Below, piece after piece: positions 1-7,617 of a stretch of 32,522 nt of DNA. The notes under the pieces were generated by a model. It was given only the letters and a program-made list of their open reading frames with translations, had not been told where the DNA came from and searched no databases. Origin of the DNA: Chara braunii (lineage: Eukaryota; Streptophyta; Charophyceae; Charales; Characeae). The DNA lies in the NCBI GenBank assembly GCA_003427395.1, contig BFEA01000560.1, positions 498,437 through 530,958 of the forward strand, read 5' to 3'. How positions within the stretch are numbered: position 1 is the first letter of the stretch; the number at the start of each line of letters is the position of its first letter. The translations under genes were made by a program, and so were the position numbers.

Positions 1-45
1 CGTTAGCGGCAAAAGGCATCAGGGCGGCGCAGGCAGCCGCAACAC

Positions 46-415
46 CAACCATCCACACCCACGCACCCATGCACCCACGCCCATGCCCACGCCCACGGTT
101 ACATTTTCCCTTTTTCGGCCGCTGCAACGACCGTCGTCCCCCACCGCAGCAGCAACCATCCAGACCCACGCACCCACGCCCCCACGCCCACGCCCACATT
201 TCCTTCTTTTTTTTTTTCGTTCCGTCGCTTTCGGCGCCGCTTTCCCTTTTTTTACCGTCGTCCTTCGCTGCAGCAGCAACCATCTAGACCCACGCACCCA
301 CGCCCACGCCCACGCCCACATTTCCCCCTCATTTCCCCCTTTTTTTTTTTCATTCCGTCGCTTTCGACGCCGTTTCCCCCTTTTTGGCCGTTGCAGCGGC
401 CGTCGTTCCCGCTTC
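46..415. repeat. CCCACG-rich tandem repeat, about 3 units
   Basis: Three units start at about 46, 154 and 278, each with CAACCATC, then a run of CCCACG/CCCATG hexamers, ACATTTCC, a T-run, and a CGTCGCTTTCGGCGCCG-like block. Spacing is 108 and 124 bp. Open frames here are products of the low-complexity sequence. Confidence 0.75.
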
Positions 416-700
416 ACGTCCCTTTTTTTTTCGTTTGGGCAGTTCCGGTGCAGGCAGCCTGTCGCGTTCCCGCTGCTCGCTTCTTTTCTTTTTTCGGTTT
501 CCCGCTTTCTTTTCTTTTTCGTCGCGCTCCTGCTTTCCTTTTTTTTTTTTTTTTCGGTTGGTTAGTTTCGGTGCAGGCAGCCCGTCGCGTTCCCGGCTGC
601 TCGCTTTTTTGTTTTCGCTTTCGTGCTTTCTTTTCTTTTTCGTCTCGCTCCCACTTTTCGCTTTCCCGCTTTCTTTTATTTTTCGTCGTGCTCCCACGGA
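416..700. repeat. Pyrimidine-rich tandem repeat
   Basis: Two copies of a unit of about 123 bp begin at 443 and 566 with TTCSGTGCAGGCAGCC, followed by GTCGCGTTCCCG and T/C-rich sequence. A shorter sub-repeat (CCCGCTTTCTTTT) is interspersed. The strand is strongly pyrimidine-biased and no credible gene is seen. Confidence 0.7.
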
Positions 701-710
701 GGCACCCAGG

Positions 711-736
711 CACACACACACATACACAGACACATA

Positions 737-800
<64 letters not shown>
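711..800. repeat. (CA)n microsatellite
   Basis: A nearly uninterrupted CA dinucleotide tract, with a few CATA/CAGA interruptions in its first 25 bases. Confidence 0.95.
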
Positions 801-803
<3 letters not shown>

Positions 804-1350
804 AGTTTTTGGTATGTTTGTTTTTCCGCCTCTCCCCTATGTTTTTTTCTAAGTACTTTTGCATGTCGAACTGAGCACCTTTAAGTAGTGCCAAACAGTC
901 GGTGGTTCCTCGTTTGGAGTTCCTATTGCACTCTTATGGGAGCCGCTCAGTTCGGGATGTCTGTGTTGCCTGTAGGTGATGACGGATGCTCGTCGAAGTG
1001 TCTCCCTAGCTCCCTGGCTCAGTGGGTGGTGGGAACCAACAGTCTGTGGGGTTCACCCGTGATGTGAGTAGGTGATGTGCTGCTTCGCTCCGTGTTGGAT
1101 GTGTGGACGACCTCGTCTGCGCTCCGCCCACTGCCTTGCTGCCCGTCCCGCTTGCCTCGCAGGTCGTTCTTGGCAAGCTGTTGTCTTCGCTGTGTGGTGT
1201 GGCTGAGTTGTGGTGTTGCCTTGCGCTTCGCTGCTTCGCTGCCTCGCCGCCCTTCCGCGGGGCGTGCCTTCTGTGTCCTTTGCTTGCGCGCCGTGTAATT
1301 CGGTTGCCGTGTGGGTGTTGCGTTGGTGTGCCTTCTACTGTTATTTCTTT
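801..1350. other. Gene-free stretch with a tRNA-like A box
   Basis: No credible gene. At 1015-1026 TGGCTCAGTGGG matches the pol III A-box consensus TRGCNNARYNGG exactly, and a partial B-box-like GGTTCACCCGT follows at 1050-1060. The 23-nt spacing is short for a tRNA, so this is at best a decayed tRNA-derived retroposon. From 1080 to 1290 the sequence is rich in CGCTTCGCTGC-like words. Confidence 0.3.
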
Positions 1351-1658
1351 AAGCACCTCCGGACCAAGCCACTCCAAGCAACGACCGACTGAGGCACTTC
1401 AAGCACCTATACCGACTGAGGCACTCTAAGCACCTATACCGACCAAGGCACTCCAAGCGCCTACTGACCGAGCCACTCCAAACACCTACCCACCGAACCA
1501 CTCCAAGCACCTACCGACCCAGCCATTACAAACACCTACCGACCGAGCCACTCCAAGCACCTACCGACCGAGCCACTCTAGGCACCTATACAAACCGAGC
1601 CACTCCAAGCATCGATGCCGACTGAGCTACTGCAAGCACCGACCGACAGAGCTACTCC
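1351..1658. repeat. 25-bp minisatellite
   Basis: About 12 degenerate tandem units, consensus close to AAGCACCTACCGACC then GAGCCACTCC, with unit lengths around 24-27 bp. The array ends directly at a (GATA)n tract. Confidence 0.85.
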
Positions 1659-1660
1659 AC

Positions 1661-1706
<46 letters not shown>

Positions 1707-1755
1707 GAGAGAGAGTGAGAGAGAGAGAGAAACAGAGAGATGCAGAGAGAGAGAG
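1661..1755. repeat. (GATA)n then (GA)n microsatellite
   Basis: About eleven GATA units are followed by a GA-rich tract with minor interruptions. From 1756 to 2050 there is only a TTTTA-rich patch and a CT-rich patch (1900-1985); no gene seen. Confidence 0.9.
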
Positions 1756-2049
1756 CAAATAAATATTATTTTATTTTATTTTAATAAAATGGAGTTGGAT
1801 TGTTCTTCGTGGTTATTGTGCGTTCATCATTTTGCACATTGTTCATGACTTGAATGGTGTTCTACTTTTTTTGTTCTTCGCATTCTTCTTTTCTTACTCC
1901 TCTGTCTCTCTATTTGTGTCTCTCTATCTCTCTCCCTCCTCTCTCCCTCTCTCTGTCTCTCTTTCTCTCTCCCTTGCTCTGTCACTCTATGCGTGTTCCG
2001 TTTCTTGAATTCGTTAATAGTGCTGAAATTTAGCAATTGGTTCGGGTCT

Positions 2050-2051
<2 letters not shown>

Positions 2052-2085
<34 letters not shown>

Positions 2086-2127
2086 AGGCATTGCCCGCAA
2101 TGCCTGCACCACGGGCGCTTAGCTAGT
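2052..2127 (+). mobile_element. Helitron-like 3' terminus (candidate)
   Basis: After a run of about 32 T, a perfect 10-bp stem (GCAGGCATTG / CAATGCCTGC, loop CCCG) lies at 2084-2107. Fifteen bases later comes CTAG followed by T (2123-2127). A short GC hairpin shortly upstream of a terminal CTRR inserted before T is the hallmark of Helitron 3' ends. The usual distance is 10-12 nt, so it is slightly long here. No 5' TC end and no Rep/helicase gene was found; any element would be non-autonomous. Confidence 0.4.
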
Positions 2128-2129
2128 CA

Positions 2130-2268
2130 CTATTAAGGCTTCTATTTTTTTATTTTTTTATTATTTTTCATTATTATTTATTCCTTAAGGCTAGTATAGA
2201 TTTGTCTGTTAGTATTTTTAATGATAGTTATACATACTTATTTATTGTTACTGTTATTTCTTTAACTA

Positions 2269-2302
<34 letters not shown>

Positions 2303-2415
2303 TATTATTTTTTTTTTATTTTTATTATTTTTAATTATTAGAAATAATTATAATTCTATTACTATTTTTATTATTATTATGATTTATTATTAATATTATT
2401 ATTATTTAAAAAAAA
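2130..2415. repeat. AT-rich low-complexity DNA with (TTA)n
   Basis: Almost purely A/T sequence with a TTA trinucleotide run centred on 2272-2302. The open frame at 2202-2393 encodes only L/I/F runs and is not a gene. Confidence 0.8.
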
Positions 2416-2455
2416 ACTTTATTTTTAATTTTAAGTGTTATATGTGTGTCATTGT

Positions 2456-2477
2456 GTGTGTGTGTGTGTGTGTGTGT

Positions 2478-2513
<36 letters not shown>
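2456..2513. repeat. (GT)n(GA)n microsatellite
   Basis: A GT run of about 11 units, TCTG, then a GA run of about 17 units. It abuts a copy of the dispersed repeat described at 2515-2593. Confidence 0.95.
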
Positions 2514-2514
<1 letters not shown>

Positions 2515-2516
<2 letters not shown>

Positions 2517-2593
2517 CAGGTAAGTCTCCAATCTCGTGGCTGACCTCATGGTTATTCCATTGATAGGATAAGCGAAATTGAATGAATCCACCG
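2515..2593 (-). repeat. Short dispersed repeat, copy i
   Basis: Read on the minus strand this contains GGATTCATTCAATTT, GCTTATCCTATC, CCATGAGGTCAGCC and GAGACTTACCTGTT. The same blocks in the same order occur at 15985-16130, and parts at 15590-15670, 15736-15812 and 15815-15860. Each copy touches a microsatellite. The gag gene of the neighbouring retrotransposon breaks off exactly where this repeat begins. Confidence 0.7.
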
Positions 2594-3444
2594 CTAGAGG
2601 AGTCTCCCTTCTTACCATAGCCTTCATCATCATCATCATCATCTTCCTCTTCACTTTCAGCTTTCTTCTTCCCTCTGTCATCCACAGCATGGTTTGCAGG
2701 CATTCCAGGCATATAGTTAGCCATCACTCTTTGAATAATATTTTCAGCACTCAGATTGTTCCCTCTGTTCATACCATTCTCAGTCTCCCTGTCCTTGGCC
2801 AATGTACTGAACTGATCCAATGACCATTTCTTATGAGAAACTGTAGGTAGAGTTCTAACAATTGCAACTATTTCATCCCATCTGAGAGGATAGTGCTGAG
2901 CTTGATTGAGGACTGCCTGCCTTTCTGTGTCAGTAAAATTTGTAAAAAATATGTGACATCTCTAAGTTTCGTCCAAATATGGGATTCTTCTTGCTGTTCG
3001 GATGAAGGTCTGAAGAAAAACATTGAAAGTGTCATACTTAGCTCTTCTAATGTTAAGTACATCCTTGGTTGTAGTTGGAACTGAGTCTTTCTCAAATTCC
3101 TTTTTCATTCTCTCTTTGACCTGTTCCCATGTAGTGGCTCCTTCCATCAACTCCTGAACACCCAACCTAGAGTCAGTGTCACAGTAAGATAGAAGGTGCT
3201 TAAGTCGTTGCTTGTCTGTCCAGCCATAACTAAGCCCAAATAATTCATACTCGTCCAGGAAATCATTTACTTGGGGTCCTCTGAAGCAGGGAATTCTCTC
3301 ATCTGGCCTCTTTGCTCTTACGATATCTGATCCTCATTTGATCGTGTCGACTCTCTCGACCAATTCCCGTATAACCCTAACCAAGGCCTCTTCATTGGTT
3401 TCTGCAGATGAGCTGGGTCTCATCCGACCAACCATCTTGACCAT
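2594..3444 (-). pseudogene. Gag (capsid region), truncated, copy A
   Basis: Minus-strand frame from ATG at 3444 (MVKMVGR). The middle has the look of a retrotransposon Gag: GPQVNDFLDEYELFGLSYGW, then TWEQVKERMKKEFE and FNVFLQTFIRTARRIPYLDE, followed by an Asp/Glu-rich stretch of six Asp. The zinc-knuckle region is lost because the frame runs into the dispersed repeat at 2593. Breaks: a TGA shortly after VDTIK near 3336, where copy B has a Gly codon, and a TAG at 2962-2964 that copy B shares. Gag forms the retrotransposon particle. About 59 nt separate it from ORFf2, including an A9 run just before the ATG (A10 in copy B). Confidence 0.75.
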
Positions 3445-3503
3445 AATTTTTTTTTAACGCTTACCTCTTATTCCCTTACCACTCTTAGTCTACTCTCTTC
3501 ACT

Positions 3504-3770
3504 TCAATCTCCCACTCTCCTCGCAAGGGATACCGACTCGTTCCTTTCTTCTTTTGTTTGGTCTACCCCTTGAGAATTCTGTACATAAAGAGTATATGCG
3601 ATAATAGACTGGGTAGTGATCAAAGGTAAAGCAATCCTTCTTAGCCTCCCAATGTAATATTCAATCAACTCTCTTTCATCATCCCTACTCAGTCTTCTAT
3701 GATACCCCTTTACAGTACCCCGAATCATAAAATACCGAGTCAAATCTATGATCTAATAGTCAAATTGCAT
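3504..3770 (-). pseudogene. ORFf2, half-module ORF of the pre-gag array
   Basis: 88 codons from ATG 3770 (MQFDY) to TGA 3504-3506, interrupted in copy A by a TAG after MQFDY where copy B reads GAG. The ATG lies three bases after the ORFf1 stop (TAAGCAATG), identically in both copies. The segment LPLITTQSIIAYTLYV aligns with LRIVTDQTEISYLLKV of ORFf1 and with the N-terminal motif of ORFa, b, c and e. Both f-type ORFs are similar in their last half and carry SLARR near the end, so they look like a local duplication. Function unknown; the product is charged and soluble, with no signal peptide or membrane segment visible. Confidence 0.6.
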
Positions 3771-3773
3771 TGC

Positions 3774-4064
3774 TTACAACCCGCTGTTGAGCCTTCTGGC
3801 AAGAGAGATTCGTTCCCTAGAAGTGTGGTACGATATTCTCTCAGTAGTTCCCACTTTCACCACCTTTAATAAATAGCTTATCTCAGTCTGATCAGTGACA
3901 ATTCTCAGGGCAGAATCTCTCATTCGATCAAAGAAAGGCTGCAAGAACTCAAGCTCATCCAAAGTAGAAAGGTTCCTGTCAGAGATCCGAAGAGTCTCTT
4001 CTATCTTGATTGTTCTTCCTTCCAATACAACCCCAAATGTTAACTGTTCAACCAAACTGGGCAT
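3774..4064 (-). CDS. ORFf1, half-module ORF of the pre-gag array
   Basis: 96 codons from ATG 4064 (MPSLVEQ) to TAA 3774-3776, uninterrupted in copy A; copy B has one internal TAG. The start lies two bases after the ORFe stop (TAACGATG) in both copies, suggesting stop-start coupled translation or simply end-to-end duplication. It contains LRIVTDQTEISYLLKV, the shared motif of the array, and ends SLARRLNSGL, like the SLARRVGD end of ORFf2. No known family recognised. No membrane or signal segment. It belongs to a dead element, so present expression is doubtful. Confidence 0.6.
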   Translation of the reverse strand: MPSLVEQLTFGVVLEGRTIKIEETLRISDRNLSTLDELEFLQPFFDRMRDSALRIVTDQTEISYLLKVVKVGTTERISYHTSRERISLARRLNSGL

Positions 4065-4066
4065 CG

Positions 4067-4615
4067 TTAACCATCATAGGAAACATCTGAAAGATAGATC
4101 TCAGCTTGAACATAATCAGGGATTTCGAACCTGTGTTCAAAGGTACTCGGAAGCAAGGATTTTATCATCACAATAGAGTCTTTCTCCCTTGCTCTACCAA
4201 TCTTAGCAATAGCCTCCAGCAGAGGCATCCAATCTCTCCTATCCTCAAATCCCTCAGCAATTGAGAACTCAGGGAGCCTTTCAAATTCCCTTATTCCCAC
4301 TTCCCATATCACTTTCCTTCTTAGCTTCTTTAGCCATTTTTTTATCTGCTCAAGACTGACGTACGCCCCTTTTAAATGCTCCAAGTAGTCAACTTCCTCC
4401 TCTGGACAGGTAGAGGAGTAAACCCTCACATCCAAACTGTCAGAGTTCAGAAATTTAACTATAGGAATATGAAATATTATATGTCCTTTCCCACAAATCT
4501 CATGCCTCAAGATTACAAAGGGATTATCATACCCTGTCACCTCATAAAGTTTGCCCCTCACAGTAGTTATCCTAGCTACTGAGAGTATTCTTCTTGGACT
4601 CTCTTCACCTTCCAT
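4067..4615 (-). CDS. ORFe, module protein of the pre-gag array
   Basis: 182 codons from ATG 4615 (MEGEESPRR) to TAA 4067-4069, fully open in copy A. The frame is open upstream to a TTG at 4639, but the first ATG is 4615, overlapping ORFa by 40 nt; the overlap is identical in copy B. The N-terminus has VARITTVRGKLYEVTG, matching the motif of ORFa, b and c, followed by a LDVRVY segment corresponding to YDIRIYV of ORFa. The remainder is Lys/Arg/Glu-rich and helical-looking, including FEDRRDWMPLLEAIA. The same-length frame in copy B has one stop and roughly 29 amino-acid differences counted by eye. Function unknown. Confidence 0.65.
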   Translation of the reverse strand: MEGEESPRRILSVARITTVRGKLYEVTGYDNPFVILRHEICGKGHIIFHIPIVKFLNSDSLDVRVYSSTCPEEEVDYLEHLKGAYVSLEQIKKWLKKLRRKVIWEVGIREFERLPEFSIAEGFEDRRDWMPLLEAIAKIGRAREKDSIVMIKSLLPSTFEHRFEIPDYVQAEIYLSDVSYDG

Positions 4616-5088
4616 ACAAGATCTATCATGACTGACCAATTGTGTCTTGAGAATGTAAGCCCCTCAACAGGTGGTGATGGAATCCCAACAAAAGGTCTGA
4701 CACATGTACTAAAGGAGAAACTCTCTCCCTCTCGCTCTAGCCTTCTCTTCTCATCATGTACAAGGTTCGACGCTCGTTGCCAACATGCACCTTTTCTACA
4801 CTCTTCAAATCTTTGTTTCGGTACATAGATCCTAATATCATACTCATCAAGATCAATAAAATAACAGATAAGAACATACAGATTGTTTTGCTCTCGCCCT
4901 GGTTGCTTTATGGCCTCACACCTCATGATCTCATAGGGGATTATGACTCTACTCGTTATAGAATTAAGGGAATTTAACAGTTTATCTGATTCAACCTTAC
5001 TCAACCCTCCATGACCTCTTATCAGTCTAAGTCAAAGTTTCTCTCTTGAGGGTACATAGCGTCGGCTTATTTGACTCTCTGGTCTCAT
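4576..5088 (-). pseudogene. ORFa, module protein of the pre-gag array
   Basis: 170 codons from ATG 5088 to TAG 4576-4578. Copy B reads through the N-terminal part; copy A has a TGA near 5043 in place of Trp, leaving an open stretch from ATG 5004 (MSKVESD). The body shows LNSITSRVIIPYEIMR, then LDEYDIRIYVPKQR, a GACWQRASNLVHDEKRRLER helix, a Pro-rich FVGIPSPPVEG and NWSVMIDLVWKV. ORFb has equivalents of every one of these blocks in the same order. The start overlaps the ORFb end by 22 nt in both copies. Copy B carries a one-base deletion that shifts the frame near 32250. No known family recognised. Confidence 0.6.
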
Positions 5089-5555
5089 TTCACTTTCAGA
5101 GCAAACTCAACCACCGCAGACCAATTTTCTCTTGACAAATTTATCTCGGGCAAGAGAGGAACTGAAAATCCCTCAAAGACAGTAAATCGAGTAGATCCGG
5201 TGAAGTTCTTACTTTCCCTCTCAAATCTCTCTTTCTCTTTCAGTACTACCTCTTCAGCAAATCCCCAGCATCTCTCATCCACCGCTTCAGTACTTCTTTC
5301 CTTTGGAACATAAATTCTCACATCATATGTATCCAGGTCTGTGAAATAAAATGTCAGTACATATAAGCGTACCAGCTCTCATCCGCCCTCGACCATCTCA
5401 TATCTGACAGCCTCATATGGGAACACCTCTCTCTTGCTTAGAGTATTTAGTGACTTTAGGAGACACTCGACCTTCTCTTGACTTGGGTCTGAACCTCTGC
5501 CAAATTTCAATCTTCTCCGTCTGATTTCCTCTGCAGAAGTCTCTTTAGTTCTCAT
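5067..5555 (-). pseudogene. ORFb, module protein of the pre-gag array
   Basis: About 162 codons from ATG 5555 (MRTKETSAEE) to TAA 5067-5069, with two internal TGA stops in copy A: one near 5379, where a CGA Arg codon fits the alignment with ORFa, and one near 5085, where copy B has TGG. Blocks: LNTLSKREVFPYEAVR, LDTYDVRIYVPKER, a CWGFAEEVVLKEKERFER helix, FEGFSVPLLPE and NWSAVVEFALKV. These parallel ORFa closely, so the two are tandem duplicates. Only its last 100 or so bases appear in copy B before the window ends. Confidence 0.6.
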
Positions 5556-5579
5556 GACCACTAATTCTTTTCTCCCACG

Positions 5580-5957
5580 TCAGTACCATGCTGATAATTG
5601 GGAACCAGTTAGTCCCATACAATAGCTGTCAGGTATAGGAGGGATCGGAACAGTCTCATACGTTACTGGCATTACACCCCATTCCACTCTCTTTTTCTAC
5701 TTGATTAGGTCTGCTTTCTCATCATAAAGAGATTGGATCGCAATTCCCCAGAACCAGTTAAAGGTCCCACCTTCGTCACAGTCTCCCTTCTTGACAAAAG
5801 GACGGATATCATAGATATCTCCCTCCAAGAAGCGAGTCAGCACTACGCTGATGGCAGAATTGCCAGAACGGTAGACCCAACAATGCTCATATTGATAGGG
5901 GAATATCCCTGTGGTAGTCACTTTCGAGAGTTCTCTCAATGCATCAAAAGTTAGCAT
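5580..5957 (-). pseudogene. ORFc, first full module of the pre-gag array
   Basis: About 125 codons from ATG 5957 (MLTFDALREL) to TGA 5580-5582, with one internal TAG at 5697-5699. Blocks: LSKVTTTGIFPYQYEH, GDIYDIRPFVKKG, NWFWGIAIQSLYDEKADL, and after the stop a Pro-rich segment (TVPIPPIPDSY) corresponding to the GIPSPP part of ORFa. Its ATG overlaps the end of ORF0 by 14 nt, and its stop is 24 nt before the ORFb ATG, in the same frame. Not present in copy B within the window. Function unknown. Confidence 0.55.
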
Positions 5958-6036
5958 TCTTGTTGAAGTCTCGGAGCTCCTTGATCCTTTTTTTCCCTTC
6001 TAAGTGTTTCAAGGACATCATTGGCTCATGAGGCAT
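5944..6036 (-). CDS. ORF0, small leader ORF
   Basis: 30 codons from ATG 6036 (MPHEPMMSLKHLEGKK) to TGA 5944-5946, basic in its second half. The frame is open a further 24 or so codons upstream without an ATG. Its stop overlaps the ORFc start (ATGCTAACTTTTGA), the same style of junction seen further along the array. It is too short to classify and may be a regulatory upstream ORF or chance. Confidence 0.35.
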   Translation of the reverse strand: MPHEPMMSLKHLEGKKRIKELRDFNKNANF

Positions 6037-6282
6037 ACCTGGGATCAAGCCTGATTCTCTCCGATCAGTAATATCAGTCTCCTTCTCCAGTCCAGTGTGG
6101 TACCTCACACAAGGAAAGATAAAACTCAGTTAGCAACTAGGCTTTCTCAAAAGAGTAATAACTCAAGAAAAGGTTGCAAAATGAGTCTGAAAATTTCAGA
6201 AATTGTCAACAATTCTCAGGGCCTAATCAAAGCTCAAAGCTGTTTGTTGACCCAGGCTCGTTCTGGACACAAAAAAAAATTA

Positions 6283-6302
6283 TGTCCCCGGCAATGGCGC
6301 CA
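6283..6302 (-). promoter_or_regulatory. Retrotransposon primer-binding site
   Basis: Minus strand TGGCGCCATTGCCGGGGACA. It begins TGG (pairing with tRNA CCA) and, from memory, differs by one base over 18 nt from a site common in plant Athila/Tat-type Ty3/gypsy elements (TGGCGCCGTTGCCGGGGA). Four A residues separate it from GTGCGACA (6314-6307), a plausible LTR end in CA. It sits about 245 nt upstream of ORF0, which places the small-ORF array inside the transposon. Confidence 0.8.
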
Positions 6303-6306
6303 TTTT

Positions 6307-6899
6307 TGTCGCACTTTTTTTAGTCGAGCCCCTTCAGGAGACCAGAAAGCCAACAGGCTGTCACACAGGGTTTGGTTGCTGATTGCAATAAATTAAATAA
6401 ATTAAATAATGCAAATCCCTTCCTGTTGTGTGCGTCCGGCTTCATGCGAGACCCTTCCGTTGCGGTCTTCGTCGGTCCCGGTCTTAGAAATCTTTCATTT
6501 TGATTCGGAACAACAGAGAATCATGCAGATAATAATCATAAAATTGTGGACTGCTATGCATGCATCAATTATGTCAGTCTGATTTTGAGAACTGTGACAG
6601 AACCTTTAGAGAAATGCAATCACCAAGCATGGCAATGCAAGGAGCAAGATCGACTGACTTGAGCAATGACAAAACAAAGTCAGGTGAGGGAAGAATGAGA
6701 ACTCATAATAGCCTTAGAAAGTACACATGTAGGGAACACGGCCAGCACCAGTCAAGAGTCCTCACTCATCCCTCATAATCTCATGCTCAGTCTCTCACTT
6801 TGGTGTGCGTTTCTTGTACCTCATGCCATGCCCCTGTACTTTCTGAGGCTGTGGCCTCTGAATGTAGAGCCACCTGAAGCGTGCTAGCTCCGAGCACTT
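6307..6899 (-). other. Candidate 5' LTR region of copy A
   Basis: The plus-strand start TGTCGCAC fits an LTR end next to the primer-binding site. The opposite LTR boundary could not be identified, and no second copy of this sequence was found near the 3' end of copy B. No gene seen. An AT-rich patch (6388-6410) is the only notable composition change. Confidence 0.4.
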
Positions 6900-7451
6900 T
6901 CATCCAAGTCCCATGATACGGAAGTCAACCATGGCACAAAACTCCTCCCATAGTGTAGGAAGATACGGTTGAGAGAAAATCCCTCGTCTGAGATGTGGGA
7001 ACTCTGAGGGCTCTGTCACTGCCTCGTAATCGATCACCACAGGCGAAATGTACCTCTTTGCCAGATCAATCAGGTCGCCCCAGTGAGAGTCGTCTGTGAG
7101 GGTGAAAGGTACCGGAGGCTTGNGATAGTTAGTGTAGAGTTTCGACCCAAAGCTCCGGATCAGATTGGTGCCGCTCTCATCAAGCTCCATCTCTCTCTCC
7201 TCAAGGTACCTGACTGCCACTGTCCAGACCAAGTCAAAGTGCTCATGGGTCTCTTTTCCTTTCTTCACATAGAGTCTCAGATTGCGTGTGGTGCCTTCAA
7301 CGAACACAGTGTGAACCACAAAAATTGAAAATTCATCTTGCTTGAAGCCAATTGCACTGACATATCGGTATTGGAAAGCATCTTTTGAAGCAATCCTGTT
7401 GAGACTGGCCAATACAACCTCTTGGACTGGGAATGATTGAATTGCACTCAT
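6900..7451 (-). CDS. ORFd, array-type module protein of a second element
   Basis: 183 codons from ATG 7451 (MSAIQSFPVQEV) to TGA 6900-6902; one N at 7123. The frame is open upstream to 7607 without another ATG. Blocks: LNRIASKDAFQYRYVS, RNLRLYVKKGKE, LVWTVAVRYLEEREMEL, then a Pro-rich KPPVPFTL and HWGDLIDLAKRY, in the same order as ORFa, b and c. A second DYEAV appears after the WGDLIDL block. Length is close to ORFe (182). It starts just downstream of a second primer-binding-site-like sequence, so it is probably the first ORF of another, diverged element of the same lineage. Function unknown. Confidence 0.6.
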   Translation of the reverse strand: MSAIQSFPVQEVVLASLNRIASKDAFQYRYVSAIGFKQDEFSIFVVHTVFVEGTTRNLRLYVKKGKETHEHFDLVWTVAVRYLEEREMELDESGTNLIRSFGSKLYTNYXKPPVPFTLTDDSHWGDLIDLAKRYISPVVIDYEAVTEPSEFPHLRRGIFSQPYLPTLWEEFCAMVDFRIMGLG

Positions 7452-7617
7452 GTGATGAGGCAAAAGCTTGTGGACTACTTGAAATGCCTCTGCTGCCGAG
7501 CCAACAAACGGATTCCGTCCTGAGGGTATATTAATGACTATTCTTCTGGTAAAAGGCTGCTGATGCCTGCTTTGAACCCTGATAATAGTTATATTTCTCA
7601 ATACCAATTATGTATAA

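Larger units (their letters stand above)
2594..6302 (-). mobile_element. Ty3/gypsy retrotransposon copy A, 5' part
   Basis: Minus-strand order: primer-binding site (6302-6283), leader of about 245 nt, seven small ORFs (6036-3504), then gag from 3444, truncated at 2594. From 2594 to about 5174 it aligns with 30055-32522 (copy B) through long identical stretches, with scattered substitutions and small indels. Copy A retains an 80-bp gag segment and a 27-bp gag segment that copy B has lost. No protease, reverse transcriptase or integrase remains. The 5' LTR should lie above 6307 but its other end could not be fixed. Confidence 0.8.

Noticed and set aside
350-799. Minus-strand frames with VCVCVC runs and Lys/Arg/Glu-rich tails
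   Set aside because: Antisense of (CA)n and T/C-rich repeats.
3895-5313. Plus-strand open frames of 60-93 codons
   Set aside because: Shadows of the minus-strand array ORFs; the minus-strand frames are the ones with conserved spans and junctions in both copies.
5558-5600. 14-codon ORF (MVLTWEKRISGHEN) bridging ORFc stop and ORFb start
   Set aside because: Too short to support, absent from the visible part of copy B; recorded only because both its ends overlap neighbouring stop/start codons.
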